Positions 19,039 to 27,027 of a stretch of 64,000 nt of DNA are shown here, piece after piece (the stretch's first letter is position 1; each line of letters begins with the position of its first letter). A program made the position numbers and the translations under genes. Source of the stretch: an uncultured Clostridia bacterium (GTDB taxonomy: Bacteria; Bacillota; Clostridia; Christensenellales; UBA3700); contig CANSGN010000003.1 in NCBI GenBank assembly GCA_947646415.1, positions 62,001 through 126,000 on the forward strand. The letters are read 5' to 3'. Below the pieces are notes generated by a model. It did not search any database, was not told the DNA's origin, and was given only the letters and a program-made list of their open reading frames with translations.

Positions 19039-19635
19039 TTAAAATCTCCGTGTTTCAATAAATTTTTTCGCCATTTTTCCCGCTTCGTCCAAAGTACGCG
19101 GTCTGTATGTCGGCGACACATACGAATTTCCGCCTTTTGTAATTGTTTGCGGAACTTTAATGCTGACAAGGCTGTCCAAATAATCCGCTACTACTTTGTT
19201 TATGATATCCGCATTAGTGTAAACGTAATTATTCAAAAAGTTTTCGTCATTTATAATTTTGCAAGGCTCGTTTATTTTACCCGCAAGCAGCTGTGCCAAT
19301 TTAAGTCCCAATTCCTCTACGCTGCCCGCACTTTTAAGCTCGTCCGCAAATTGCTCCAACTCAGGGTTAACGTTCAACATTTTTTCAAAAATCTTATGAT
19401 TATCTCCTAACTGATTTTCAAGTTCTTTTAACACTTGACACTTTTTCGTAAATTCTTTTTCTAAATGTTGATACCCCTCATACAAGCTATCTGCCGACTT
19501 AAATTTTCCGTAGGAGACTGCTGTTTCGCCATTGTCGGTTTGTATATCCGATTGCAAAGTTTGCTCTGTAAGAGTCTCCTCAACCGTAACCGGTGTTACT
19601 TCAGCCGTTTGTTCCGTAGTATTAATTTCTTGCAT
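19039..19635 (-). CDS. Capsid scaffolding protein
   Basis: 198 residues. The acidic, Thr/Glu-rich N-terminus is followed by YGKFKSADSLYEGYQHLEKE, a segment common in phage scaffolds, then a coiled-coil middle and a basic C-terminus (RPRTLDEAGKMAKKFIETRR), the usual capsid-binding end. It is located between portal and capsid, overlaps the portal 3' end by 14 bp and has GGAGG before the ATG. It should act only during head assembly. Confidence 0.75.
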   Translation of the reverse strand: MQEINTTEQTAEVTPVTVEETLTEQTLQSDIQTDNGETAVSYGKFKSADSLYEGYQHLEKEFTKKCQVLKELENQLGDNHKIFEKMLNVNPELEQFADELKSAGSVEELGLKLAQLLAGKINEPCKIINDENFLNNYVYTNADIINKVVADYLDSLVSIKVPQTITKGGNSYVSPTYRPRTLDEAGKMAKKFIETRRF

Positions 19636-21499
19636 TATTATCCTCCGTTAATAAATTATTTTGATTTATCATAGCCAAATACATTTGATGAGCTTTTATA
19701 TGGTTGCTTATTCTTGCCACAACCGACTCATTTTCCTCATTTATAACCGACTTAATGTGCTCGTCAATATGTAATTGATGGTTGTCGTATTCCATTGGCG
19801 ATACTTCTTTTTCTTTAAATGTCATATTTTCCTTTTGAGCTTTTACCCTATGGCACTCGTTAATGTCTTGCACTGACTCCCAATTACCAAAACCGAGCAT
19901 TTCCAAAAGTTTAAGCCTGTTTCTCTCGCTCATACCGCCGTTAGAATCCCTAAACATTCCCATTCTTACAAGTTCCAAAACCATATTACGTCTATTTGCA
20001 GGTGTTTCGTTAAGCTCATTGTCGGTGTCAAAAACCAAATCGTCTGATGCCAAGTCCGAGCCTTGGAAATACATAAGCTGTATTTCCCCGTTATCCCCTG
20101 CAATACGTTTTAATCTTCTTGAAAGCGCAAATTGTTTGTACAATCGCAAAATCAACTGCCCTATTTTTTTTACGGCATTTCGGATAGACTCTGCCGAAAC
20201 GGAAATTCTTGTATCATCCTGCTCTTGTAGCAAACTTATTGCTGCGCCCGAAGTTACATTTGACGGCAAACTCGAACTTCTCATAAATTCACTAACGCCT
20301 GTTATATTTACAAAAGTGTCTTCCAACCTCGACTCTTCGCTGTCGAACTCGCTTGGTACACTACCCATATTGAGCATTCTCGGAGGATTGCATCCACCTC
20401 GGTAAATCAAAACTTTACCGGGGGACAATCCCTCTTCCTCCAAATTATCCGTATCCACCGAGCCGTCCTCAACTGCAAGCACACCCATAGCGATTCTGTT
20501 CATAAACTCGTGCTTTTTGTTTTTTATTCCGTTGTACGCTCTTTGAACGGGTATAATTCTTTCCACAATGCTACTGCCGTAAAAATTAGTAACACTCTCA
20601 AGTGAGGTTTTTCTGACAAACGGTAAACCGAATCCTCCGTCTTGCTCCGTTTGGTATGGCAAATCCTCCGCCACAACCAATTTATCCCCCGCAACAATAA
20701 TGTGCCTGCCGTTTGGATATAACTTGGATGGTCTTTCAAATTTTTCGATTACCAAGCAAGAGTTTTCACGCGGAGAAGTGGAATATCTTGCATTGCTTGC
20801 AGTATATCCAAGTCCGCCACCGTTAGGCACATTGTCAAAGCTAAACACCTGTAACGATTGCGGCTCAACTTGCACGTCCCATATTTCCTTTACTTCATCC
20901 ACCGAATATACTTTTGCATGATAAATATATTTGCAATCTTCTATATTGTTGTTTGTAATTTTATCGGGAAAAATTTCATAAGGCGGACATAAAATTATAT
21001 CTATATCCCCTTCCTTGACTATTTTTTTATCTTTCGCCTCGCCGATAGCACGTCCTTTGTCAGCATTCCACACAACCTTAAAAAACACGCTGCCGCAAAT
21101 CTCACTCCAAACATTGCTTTGAGCTAATATTTCGGACAGCTTATTTTCTTCCGAAATAGTTTTTAATACGTTAGTGGATAGTTTTGCCACATTTATATCC
21201 TTTTCGTCTTGGCTAAAAGGTCTTACACTCACATTTGCCTGCACTCTGCCAAGTTTGGCAAGTCTTGTCTCGATAATAGGTGCAATATGGTTAAATACCT
21301 CCCTTTCTTGCCAAAAATACTGTTTACCGTAATCTTCCACATCTCCTATAGGGGAGATTTCGCAATATTGATTGCCTTGAACAAAATTCATGTTCAATCG
21401 CCATTGACTCTCAAGGGCTTTACGTTCATCGCTTATTCGCTCAAAATCATGTAAAACTTCCTTTACAATATCCTCTGCAAAATTTATTTTATTTTTCAT
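19622..21499 (-). CDS. Phage portal protein (P22-like)
   Basis: 625 residues. The N-terminus is helical with the ERKALESQWRLNMNFVQGNQY pattern. Stem and clip features include IIPVQRAYNGIKNKKHEFMN, KVLIYRGG and ITGVSEFMRSSSLPSNVTSG, then the helical crown. It forms the dodecameric ring at one capsid vertex and the channel for DNA packaged by terminase. It overlaps the upstream small gene (ATGA). Length and motifs are complete, with no frameshift. Confidence 0.85.
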   Translation of the reverse strand: MKNKINFAEDIVKEVLHDFERISDERKALESQWRLNMNFVQGNQYCEISPIGDVEDYGKQYFWQEREVFNHIAPIIETRLAKLGRVQANVSVRPFSQDEKDINVAKLSTNVLKTISEENKLSEILAQSNVWSEICGSVFFKVVWNADKGRAIGEAKDKKIVKEGDIDIILCPPYEIFPDKITNNNIEDCKYIYHAKVYSVDEVKEIWDVQVEPQSLQVFSFDNVPNGGGLGYTASNARYSTSPRENSCLVIEKFERPSKLYPNGRHIIVAGDKLVVAEDLPYQTEQDGGFGLPFVRKTSLESVTNFYGSSIVERIIPVQRAYNGIKNKKHEFMNRIAMGVLAVEDGSVDTDNLEEEGLSPGKVLIYRGGCNPPRMLNMGSVPSEFDSEESRLEDTFVNITGVSEFMRSSSLPSNVTSGAAISLLQEQDDTRISVSAESIRNAVKKIGQLILRLYKQFALSRRLKRIAGDNGEIQLMYFQGSDLASDDLVFDTDNELNETPANRRNMVLELVRMGMFRDSNGGMSERNRLKLLEMLGFGNWESVQDINECHRVKAQKENMTFKEKEVSPMEYDNHQLHIDEHIKSVINEENESVVARISNHIKAHQMYLAMINQNNLLTEDNNARN

Positions 21500-21723
21500 T
21501 GCAATTTTTCTCCTTGTCTTTTTACCGAGCGATTAATAACATTCATCGGACTTTTGGGAACAAATTCCTTGGTAAGCAATTCGAACAATTCCTTTGCACA
21601 ATCCTCGCATAAATATATTTTACGACGGGATAGTACACCGTCCTCGAATATTTCGTATTTTGCTTGATTTTTGCAAAGTCCGAAATCACACCTTACTTTT
21701 ACTTTGAGATTTGCTAACTTCAT
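21496..21723 (-). CDS. Small zinc-finger-like phage protein
   Basis: 75 residues. Four cysteines in two pairs (CDFGLCKNQAKYEI and YLCEDCAKELFELL) suggest a treble-clef or ribbon zinc site. It lies between the putative terminase partner and the portal and overlaps both neighbours. A role in packaging or capsid completion is a guess; it could equally be a nucleic-acid-binding regulator. Confidence 0.55.
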   Translation of the reverse strand: MKLANLKVKVRCDFGLCKNQAKYEIFEDGVLSRRKIYLCEDCAKELFELLTKEFVPKSPMNVINRSVKRQGEKLQ

Positions 21724-22009
21724 TTTTATCCTCCAATTTTTTTAATAACTTCAGCAATCTGATTTTTTCGGCATATAATTCGCTGTCACTCAAATTGTTA
21801 AATTCTTCATCTTGCTTTGAAATTTCCAAATACGCTTTCAACGCTGCGACATCGGGAGGAACGCTTTTAACTGTTATTTTTCTTTTTAACAGCTCGCCTC
21901 CCTTATCTTCGCCTGCGTACTCCTCCACTATTTCTTCCGTTTGATACCCCATGCCTTTTTTATACAAAGTTTCCAGCATAGTGTCACGCTTACTTTTTTT
22001 TACTGTCAT
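21686..22009 (-). CDS. Terminase-associated small protein (possible small subunit)
   Basis: 107 residues. Basic N-terminus, central EEYAGEDKGGELLKRKITVK and SVPPDVAALKAYLEI, then a charged helix. The beta-hairpin plus VPPDVAALKAYLEI ending is recurrent in small proteins encoded beside phage terminases. It sits 69 bp after terL and overlaps the zinc-finger gene by 38 bp. No clear N-terminal HTH is visible, so the small-subunit call is tentative. Confidence 0.5.
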   Translation of the reverse strand: MTVKKSKRDTMLETLYKKGMGYQTEEIVEEYAGEDKGGELLKRKITVKSVPPDVAALKAYLEISKQDEEFNNLSDSELYAEKIRLLKLLKKLEDKNEVSKSQSKSKV

Positions 22010-22078
22010 ACATTCCTCTTAATTACCAACGCAATAGCAAGACATAATCTTTTGCGACAATGCACAAAACTATTACTT

Positions 22079-23509
22079 TTACAATCTTCTTAATCTTCGC
22101 ATTAGCTTGCTTTTGTCCTTTTCAATTTCACTCAGCTCTTTAAATTTAGCTTCGTTAAGCGACGGCTTTGTCATAATATAATACCTTAAAGCATCCAATG
22201 TATGGTCATCAACCTTTTTGGGATTGTCACCGTTAGACCACCAATATGACTTTAACTCGCGTATCAAATTTACGCAATTTTTAAAAATAAATAACTTTTG
22301 CGGGCGAGCTTTTAAGTACTCCTTTACTCTTGCAATCCCACTAAACATATCCTTATTTACATTTGGATTTACCACTATCCCCTTTTCATAAAACAATTCG
22401 GCAACGCTTTTACTGTATGCAAGAGTATGCTGCTTGCTTGCACTATCTATCAAAGCGGAAAGCCTACCCTTACTGTCCCTATGCCAATTAAGTTTGTCTG
22501 CCAATGCAAAAATCTTTTCGGTATGATACTCAATATCCCGCCCTGCTTCATAATGCTCGCCTACTACATAAATGTTTCCGTCATAGTCTACTGCAAAAAA
22601 CAGACATGCCAACGGATTGTTAAGCCCAGGGTCGATTGCAATATTGTCCTGCCATTCGCTAGGCACGGAAAAAGGCTCTACAATATGCAAATTGCTGTCA
22701 AATTCGGGATAAACAAGTCCGCTATCTGCCGAAAAATTACCAAACCGTCTGCTGTCTACGGAATCACTGCTCAAAGTTTTTGTAAGCAGTTCCACCTCTT
22801 TTTTATTCAAAAAAGGGTTATCCGCCCATTCTATGTGTATATGCCATACTTCGGGATTATTGGATTTGTTCAAATAAATTTCTTCGTAAACCCAAGTAAG
22901 CCCCTTAAGCGGTGTCATAGTTCCCCATACTTCTCCGCGCCTGTCAAGCACACGCATTATACATTCCTCGTATATGTCGTAAGGGGGTTCTTCGTCAAAC
23001 CAAACATAGTCAAGCGATGTTCCTTGAAATTTTTCTCTGCCTTGGTCGCAACTTTTAAAACCTATTTTGGATAGTCCGCCAAATACATTTTTAATTACTA
23101 TATGGTCAATAATACCGTACTCGGGTGCACCTTTACGCCCGGACATCATTACAATATCTTCAATCCAATCGGGATTGAGATAGTGCAAAATTTTTGCTTG
23201 AGCAACGTCTCGCTGCACCTCATAAGAAAGCGAAACCACCCATCCGATAGTATTTGCCCGATTTTCTCTATACGGATGATTTCCCCTTGCCCACCAAATA
23301 GCTTCTACCGCACCGCATTCTGTCTTCCCACTGCGGTTGCCACCGAATACCCATCTGTTACGCTTTAGGCATTTGTGAAATTCCATTTGTTTTTTATGTA
23401 TTTTTTCGCCTGTATTGTAAAAAAGCAAGCGATTTTTATTTTGTCGTCTAAGTTCTTCTTTCTCAATACTCAGTATTTTTTTTACAATGCTGTTCACATC
23501 TTGCCCCAT
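22079..23509 (-). CDS. Terminase large subunit
   Basis: 476 residues from the ATG at 23509 (GGAGG 6 bp upstream). ATPase: Walker A GGNRSGKT (56-63) and Walker B WFDEE (~170-174). RNase-H-like nuclease: Asp293 (AIDPG), Asp355 (ALIDSAS) and Asp434/435/439 (DDHTLDALRY). All packaging-motor and nuclease residues are therefore present. First gene of the virion cassette. No strong consensus promoter is seen in the 136-bp gap before it, which it shares with the divergent SH3-like gene. Confidence 0.9.
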   Translation of the reverse strand: MGQDVNSIVKKILSIEKEELRRQNKNRLLFYNTGEKIHKKQMEFHKCLKRNRWVFGGNRSGKTECGAVEAIWWARGNHPYRENRANTIGWVVSLSYEVQRDVAQAKILHYLNPDWIEDIVMMSGRKGAPEYGIIDHIVIKNVFGGLSKIGFKSCDQGREKFQGTSLDYVWFDEEPPYDIYEECIMRVLDRRGEVWGTMTPLKGLTWVYEEIYLNKSNNPEVWHIHIEWADNPFLNKKEVELLTKTLSSDSVDSRRFGNFSADSGLVYPEFDSNLHIVEPFSVPSEWQDNIAIDPGLNNPLACLFFAVDYDGNIYVVGEHYEAGRDIEYHTEKIFALADKLNWHRDSKGRLSALIDSASKQHTLAYSKSVAELFYEKGIVVNPNVNKDMFSGIARVKEYLKARPQKLFIFKNCVNLIRELKSYWWSNGDNPKKVDDHTLDALRYYIMTKPSLNEAKFKELSEIEKDKSKLMRRLRRL

Positions 23510-23645
23510 CAAAATCCTCCTATAAACATTTTTAAGCCGTTTTTGTAATAATCAAGCTATTTATGACAATTTTTTTTATAATTGGAAAGTTTTTTTTGAA
23601 TTTTCTTGTTAAAATATCTCTAACTCAACAATAGGAGAGTAATTT

Positions 23646-24431
23646 ATGAAAAAAATATCTGTCAAAAATTTGATATTAAATGCTTTTATCGCTTTTGCCA
23701 TATTATTTGTATGCGCTGCACCATTTATAGCATCGCATGTCGCTTATGCAGAGGGCGAAATAAAAAGTTATTACTATATAAAACAAAACACCATTTTAAT
23801 ACCCGAAGGTCAAAAAATAAATGGTAATATACAATTAAATTCAACTTATTATGTGGAGGCTACGGGCAATCCCGATGTTGTTATAAACGATATTACATAT
23901 AGATATGTTATATATAATGGAATTACAGGTCTTGTACCATCCTCCGCACTGAGCAAAAAATCTATTAATAACGTAACCACACCGTTTTTTATAAGCAACA
24001 GCAAGCTTACTGCTTATTCGGAAAAAGAATATGATTTGTTGATGTTTTTTAATATCAACTCCAATAAAACCGAATGTCAAAAACTTAAAAATAACGATAA
24101 GTTAGATTTTATCGCTTATTCTGAAAACGGAACTTATATACTTGCAAAGCTTGCGGATTCCACTGTCGGCTATGTTCCTAAAAATTTTTGTTCTCCAACG
24201 ATTATTTATACACCCAATCCAAATCCGATAAATCCGGATAACGAAACCTCATTACCGGGACTTACCCCCGATAATCCGACAGCCCCCACAACAAGTATAA
24301 ACAAAGCAACAATAACAAGAGTTGTTTTGATAATAACGCTTTGCGTTGTAGTTGTAGTAGTTATATTTTTATTATTTAAACCCACAAGCAAAAAAAAGAA
24401 AAGCAGCGTAGACGATTTTTATGATTTTTAA
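23646..24431 (+). CDS. Small secreted SH3-like protein with C-terminal membrane anchor
   Basis: 261 residues: a signal peptide (cleavage near VAYAEG), a beta-rich domain with SH3b-like strands (YRYVIYNGITGLVPSSAL and ADSTVGYVPKNFC), a Pro/Asn/Thr-rich linker, one membrane helix (VVLIITLCVVVVVVIFLLF) and a basic tail. The plan is a short version of the 829-residue protein at 4306. GGAGAG lies upstream. It separates the virion cassette from the HTH regulator and is transcribed opposite to both. Function unknown; probably wall-facing. Confidence 0.7.
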   Translation: MKKISVKNLILNAFIAFAILFVCAAPFIASHVAYAEGEIKSYYYIKQNTILIPEGQKINGNIQLNSTYYVEATGNPDVVINDITYRYVIYNGITGLVPSSALSKKSINNVTTPFFISNSKLTAYSEKEYDLLMFFNINSNKTECQKLKNNDKLDFIAYSENGTYILAKLADSTVGYVPKNFCSPTIIYTPNPNPINPDNETSLPGLTPDNPTAPTTSINKATITRVVLIITLCVVVVVVIFLLFKPTSKKKKSSVDDFYDF

Positions 24432-24463
24432 AATGCAAAAAACTGCAAACAAAATTTACAATT

Positions 24464-24496
24464 AAAAAATAACACTCAAACGAGTGTTATTTTTAT
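24464..24496. terminator. Bidirectional terminator
   Basis: An 11-bp stem AAATAACACTC / GAGTGTTATTT with loop AAAC, A run on the left and T run on the right, between two convergent genes. Confidence 0.9.
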
Positions 24497-24512
24497 ACTC
24501 ATTTATTTTATT

Positions 24513-25088
24513 TCAATCACATACGGCTTCAAGGAAAACAAAATCGTCTTTGGCAAATTTAGGCTCTTGGTTATAGTGATTACAATCTTCGTCAACATAA
24601 TTTTCTGCCATTCGAATACTGAATTTGGCTTTATTGTTGACCTTTATTTGCAATCTATTATAATTAGATAAAAACAAGCTATCCATACCGAACTCTTTCA
24701 TAATGGCAGCACTATCGTAACCCTGTTCGGTTAAATAAAATGCAAATTTAGCAAGTTCTTTGTCAAAATTGCGAAATACCTGTCTGATATTTATCTGCTC
24801 TTTTTCCGCAATTTCTTTAAACGAAAGTTTTAACCTGTAATAAAAATCAAGTATATTGTTGTTTGTTTTTCGCAATTTTTCCAAAGCGTTATCTACAATG
24901 CATTTTGCAAGCATACAATTATTTTTCCTTGTCATGGAAGATACCATTTCACTATATAATAAATATATATTATTGTTATACATTGACTTTGCCACCAACC
25001 GATTAAATTTATTGTCCGACATAATCACATTTCTATCAAAACTGTGATACATATCCAATAAAGTTTTTTGCCATAAGAAGTTTTCCAT
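24513..25088 (-). CDS. HTH regulator, sigma-region-4-like (unassigned family)
   Basis: 191 residues from the ATG at 25088 (GGAGG 5 bp upstream; a TTG at 25100 overlaps the site). The middle contains DFYYRLKLSFKEIAEKEQIN and IRQVFRNFDKELAKFAFYL, a helix-turn-helix of the sigma-70 region 4 / phage late-activator type. The rest is helical without known motifs. Its promoter is embedded in a 44-bp palindrome, so autoregulation or tight repression is likely. It could be the regulator of the adjacent virion cassette; that link is positional only. Confidence 0.6.
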   Translation of the reverse strand: MENFLWQKTLLDMYHSFDRNVIMSDNKFNRLVAKSMYNNNIYLLYSEMVSSMTRKNNCMLAKCIVDNALEKLRKTNNNILDFYYRLKLSFKEIAEKEQINIRQVFRNFDKELAKFAFYLTEQGYDSAAIMKEFGMDSLFLSNYNRLQIKVNNKAKFSIRMAENYVDEDCNHYNQEPKFAKDDFVFLEAVCD

Positions 25089-25106
25089 TTTCGCCTCCAA
25101 TTTTCA

Positions 25107-25154
25107 CATTCAATAATATTCAATTATTATATATTGAATATTATTGAATGTCAA
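25107..25154 (-). promoter_or_regulatory. Consensus promoter inside a 44-bp palindrome
   Basis: On the minus strand TTGACA (25154-25149), 17-bp spacer, TATAAT (25131-25126). Arms CATTCAATAATATTCAAT (25107-25124) and its exact complement (25133-25150) have an 8-bp centre, and each arm contains its own smaller dyad. One arm fills the -35/-10 spacer and the other covers the start region, so a bound protein would block polymerase. Confidence 0.8.
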
Positions 25155-25313
25155 GCCAAATGCAAAATTTTTCGAATAATGTCAAAAAATGTCATATTTT
25201 ACTTACATTTTGCCCGTTACTTATATGATAATATGCAAATTTTATTTTACAATATTTTTATGACAAAAATTTTTTCAAAAATATTAAATTATTTCTTTTA
25301 ATAAAATTACAAT

Positions 25314-25348
25314 AAAAAAAGCTTGTTAAATACATATTAACAAGCTTT
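25314..25348 (-). terminator. Terminator of the FGGY/AGPS-like operon
   Basis: A perfect 12-bp stem AAAGCTTGTTAA / TTAACAAGCTTT with a 7-nt loop, followed on the minus strand by a T run. Confidence 0.9.
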
Positions 25349-25365
25349 AAAAATTTTAAATTCTT

Positions 25366-27027
25366 TTACGGGTTTAAAATATTTTTGGAATCCAACTGTT
25401 TTTTAATAGTTTTCATAAGCAAAACATAAATTTCGTCAAGGTTATAAATCGTCCTGTCGTTTGTTCTTCCGATTGAATAAGAATGTGGACATTTTACACC
25501 TGCCATAATAAGCATATCTAATGTATCGTTATGAAATTTTTTATATTCGTTAATATCCGAATATTTCCTTGCATACGAAATTATCATTTGCGCACCGTAA
25601 GTGCTTATATCTTGCAAATAAATCATATTCATAACGCCGTTATCATTAAAATAATCCACTGCTATGGAATATACTTCCTGCAATTCCGACCATTTTACAG
25701 GGCAAACAAACTTATCCACTACAATAGAATAATCTTGCAAAATATCTCGTATATACGCATCGTTAAAACGAGTTTTATCCCACTTCCTGTTTAAGTAAGA
25801 AGTTGCACTTACTCCGCCGAAACGTGTGCATACCCTGCCAATCGCCCTGCGGTTAAATTGAGCAAAAGATTTGTCTCCCTCGGTGTAACCAATCAACAAA
25901 CATTTGTTTTCCTCATTTTCTCCGCGTATACGAAGCCCCAAAATACCTTTTGATACAAGGCGGCTCATTTTTGATATTATCTCCGTACTACCTTTATCGC
26001 AAACTCTTAAAAAACTAGGTGCACAAGTCTCTCTTTGAACAAGTTCTCTCGCACAAGTTACTGCCGACTCCCAATTTTTGAACATATACGAAAAAGCTTT
26101 TTTGGTTTCGTAAGTATACTTTCTTACCTTAAGGGTACAGCTTACCAAAATACCAAACCTACCCTCACTGCCAAGCATAATCTCGTCTATTGCAGGCAAA
26201 CAGCTATCCCTTGTACAAACATCTGTCTCCAAAATACCTTTTGGTGTAATGTATCTTGCGGATAGCAAAATATCGTCTATACCGCCGTATCTCATACTGT
26301 TTTGACCTGTGCTACGGCTTGCAATCCACCCCCCCACAGTTGAAAATTCAAAGGAATCGGGAATATGCCCAATCGTATATCTGCTGTTGACATTTGTAAA
26401 ATATTCGTTTGCATTGTTCAAAATTTCTTCCAACTGCGGGCCTGTGATTCCTGCCATAACGGTAACAGTTTGGTCAATCGCACTAAAGGAAATTACTTTG
26501 TTCAAATTCCTTTTCAAATTTATTTTAATACCGCCACGTATATTTTCACTACTTCTTGTAATATTTGTACCGCCACCCATAACGTAAATAGGAATATTGT
26601 TTTTATAGCAGTATTTTACAATCATAAGCAACTGTTCTTCCGAGCTTGGAGAAATGACAGCATCCGGCAAATTTTCCAAAATCTCATTTCTTAGTCTCAT
26701 ACTATCAAGTACGCCTTTTGCATAACATGCTTTAATCCTTGACAAACTATCGGTAGCAACATTTATTTTACCGACTATATCCTCAAACTCTTTTATATGA
26801 GTTTTGGACATTTTTATAGGTATTTCCACATCTACGACATTTTCCCCTTGACTAGACGGAAGCATAAAGTCTTCGTCCGACAAAGACAACTTTTCTTTAA
26901 CAAAATTATAAAACTCTTCAGTTGGCTCAGAGGCATGCTCAGGGTTACCCCACCTAAACATAGTGCGGTAACTGTCTTCACTATCTGTCCCAACATTCCA
27001 ATTCGGTTTAAACTCTTTATATTTCAT
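25366..27027 (-). CDS. FAD-binding oxidase, alkyl-dihydroxyacetonephosphate-synthase-like
   Basis: 553 residues. The N-terminal block with FRWGNPEHASEPTEEF is AGPS-like. The PCMH-type FAD domain shows PSSEEQLLMIVKYCYKNNIP, VMGGGTNITRSSENIRGGI, STVGGWIASRSTGQNSMRYG and LGSEGRFGILVSCTLKVR. The C-terminal FAD oxidase domain ends HSYSIGRTN. AGPS enzymes swap the acyl group of acyl-DHAP for a fatty alcohol in ether-lipid synthesis; bacterial relatives may differ. It overlaps the kinase gene by 11 bp (operon). Exact substrate unknown. Confidence 0.8.
   Translation of the reverse strand: MKYKEFKPNWNVGTDSEDSYRTMFRWGNPEHASEPTEEFYNFVKEKLSLSDEDFMLPSSQGENVVDVEIPIKMSKTHIKEFEDIVGKINVATDSLSRIKACYAKGVLDSMRLRNEILENLPDAVISPSSEEQLLMIVKYCYKNNIPIYVMGGGTNITRSSENIRGGIKINLKRNLNKVISFSAIDQTVTVMAGITGPQLEEILNNANEYFTNVNSRYTIGHIPDSFEFSTVGGWIASRSTGQNSMRYGGIDDILLSARYITPKGILETDVCTRDSCLPAIDEIMLGSEGRFGILVSCTLKVRKYTYETKKAFSYMFKNWESAVTCARELVQRETCAPSFLRVCDKGSTEIISKMSRLVSKGILGLRIRGENEENKCLLIGYTEGDKSFAQFNRRAIGRVCTRFGGVSATSYLNRKWDKTRFNDAYIRDILQDYSIVVDKFVCPVKWSELQEVYSIAVDYFNDNGVMNMIYLQDISTYGAQMIISYARKYSDINEYKKFHNDTLDMLIMAGVKCPHSYSIGRTNDRTIYNLDEIYVLLMKTIKKQLDSKNILNP

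Larger units (their letters stand above)
13823..23509 (-). mobile_element. Phage-derived virion gene cassette (short-tailed phage type) without recognisable mobility or lysin genes
   Basis: Thirteen tightly packed leftward genes run terL, two small genes, portal, scaffold, capsid, a small gene, adaptor, propeller protein, a small gene, coiled-coil protein, BhlA-like and holin. Most start sites overlap the previous stop. No integrase, repressor, replication protein, tape measure, tail fibre or endolysin is seen between murG and the SH3-like gene. Base composition looks like the neighbouring host genes. The packaging and capsid genes appear intact. It may be a trimmed prophage, a satellite or a gene-transfer-agent-like particle; those readings are inference. 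Confidence 0.75.

Noticed and set aside
22427-23074. Rightward 215-codon frame inside terL
   Set aside because: Antisense shadow of a gene with complete terminase motifs; no ribosome site.
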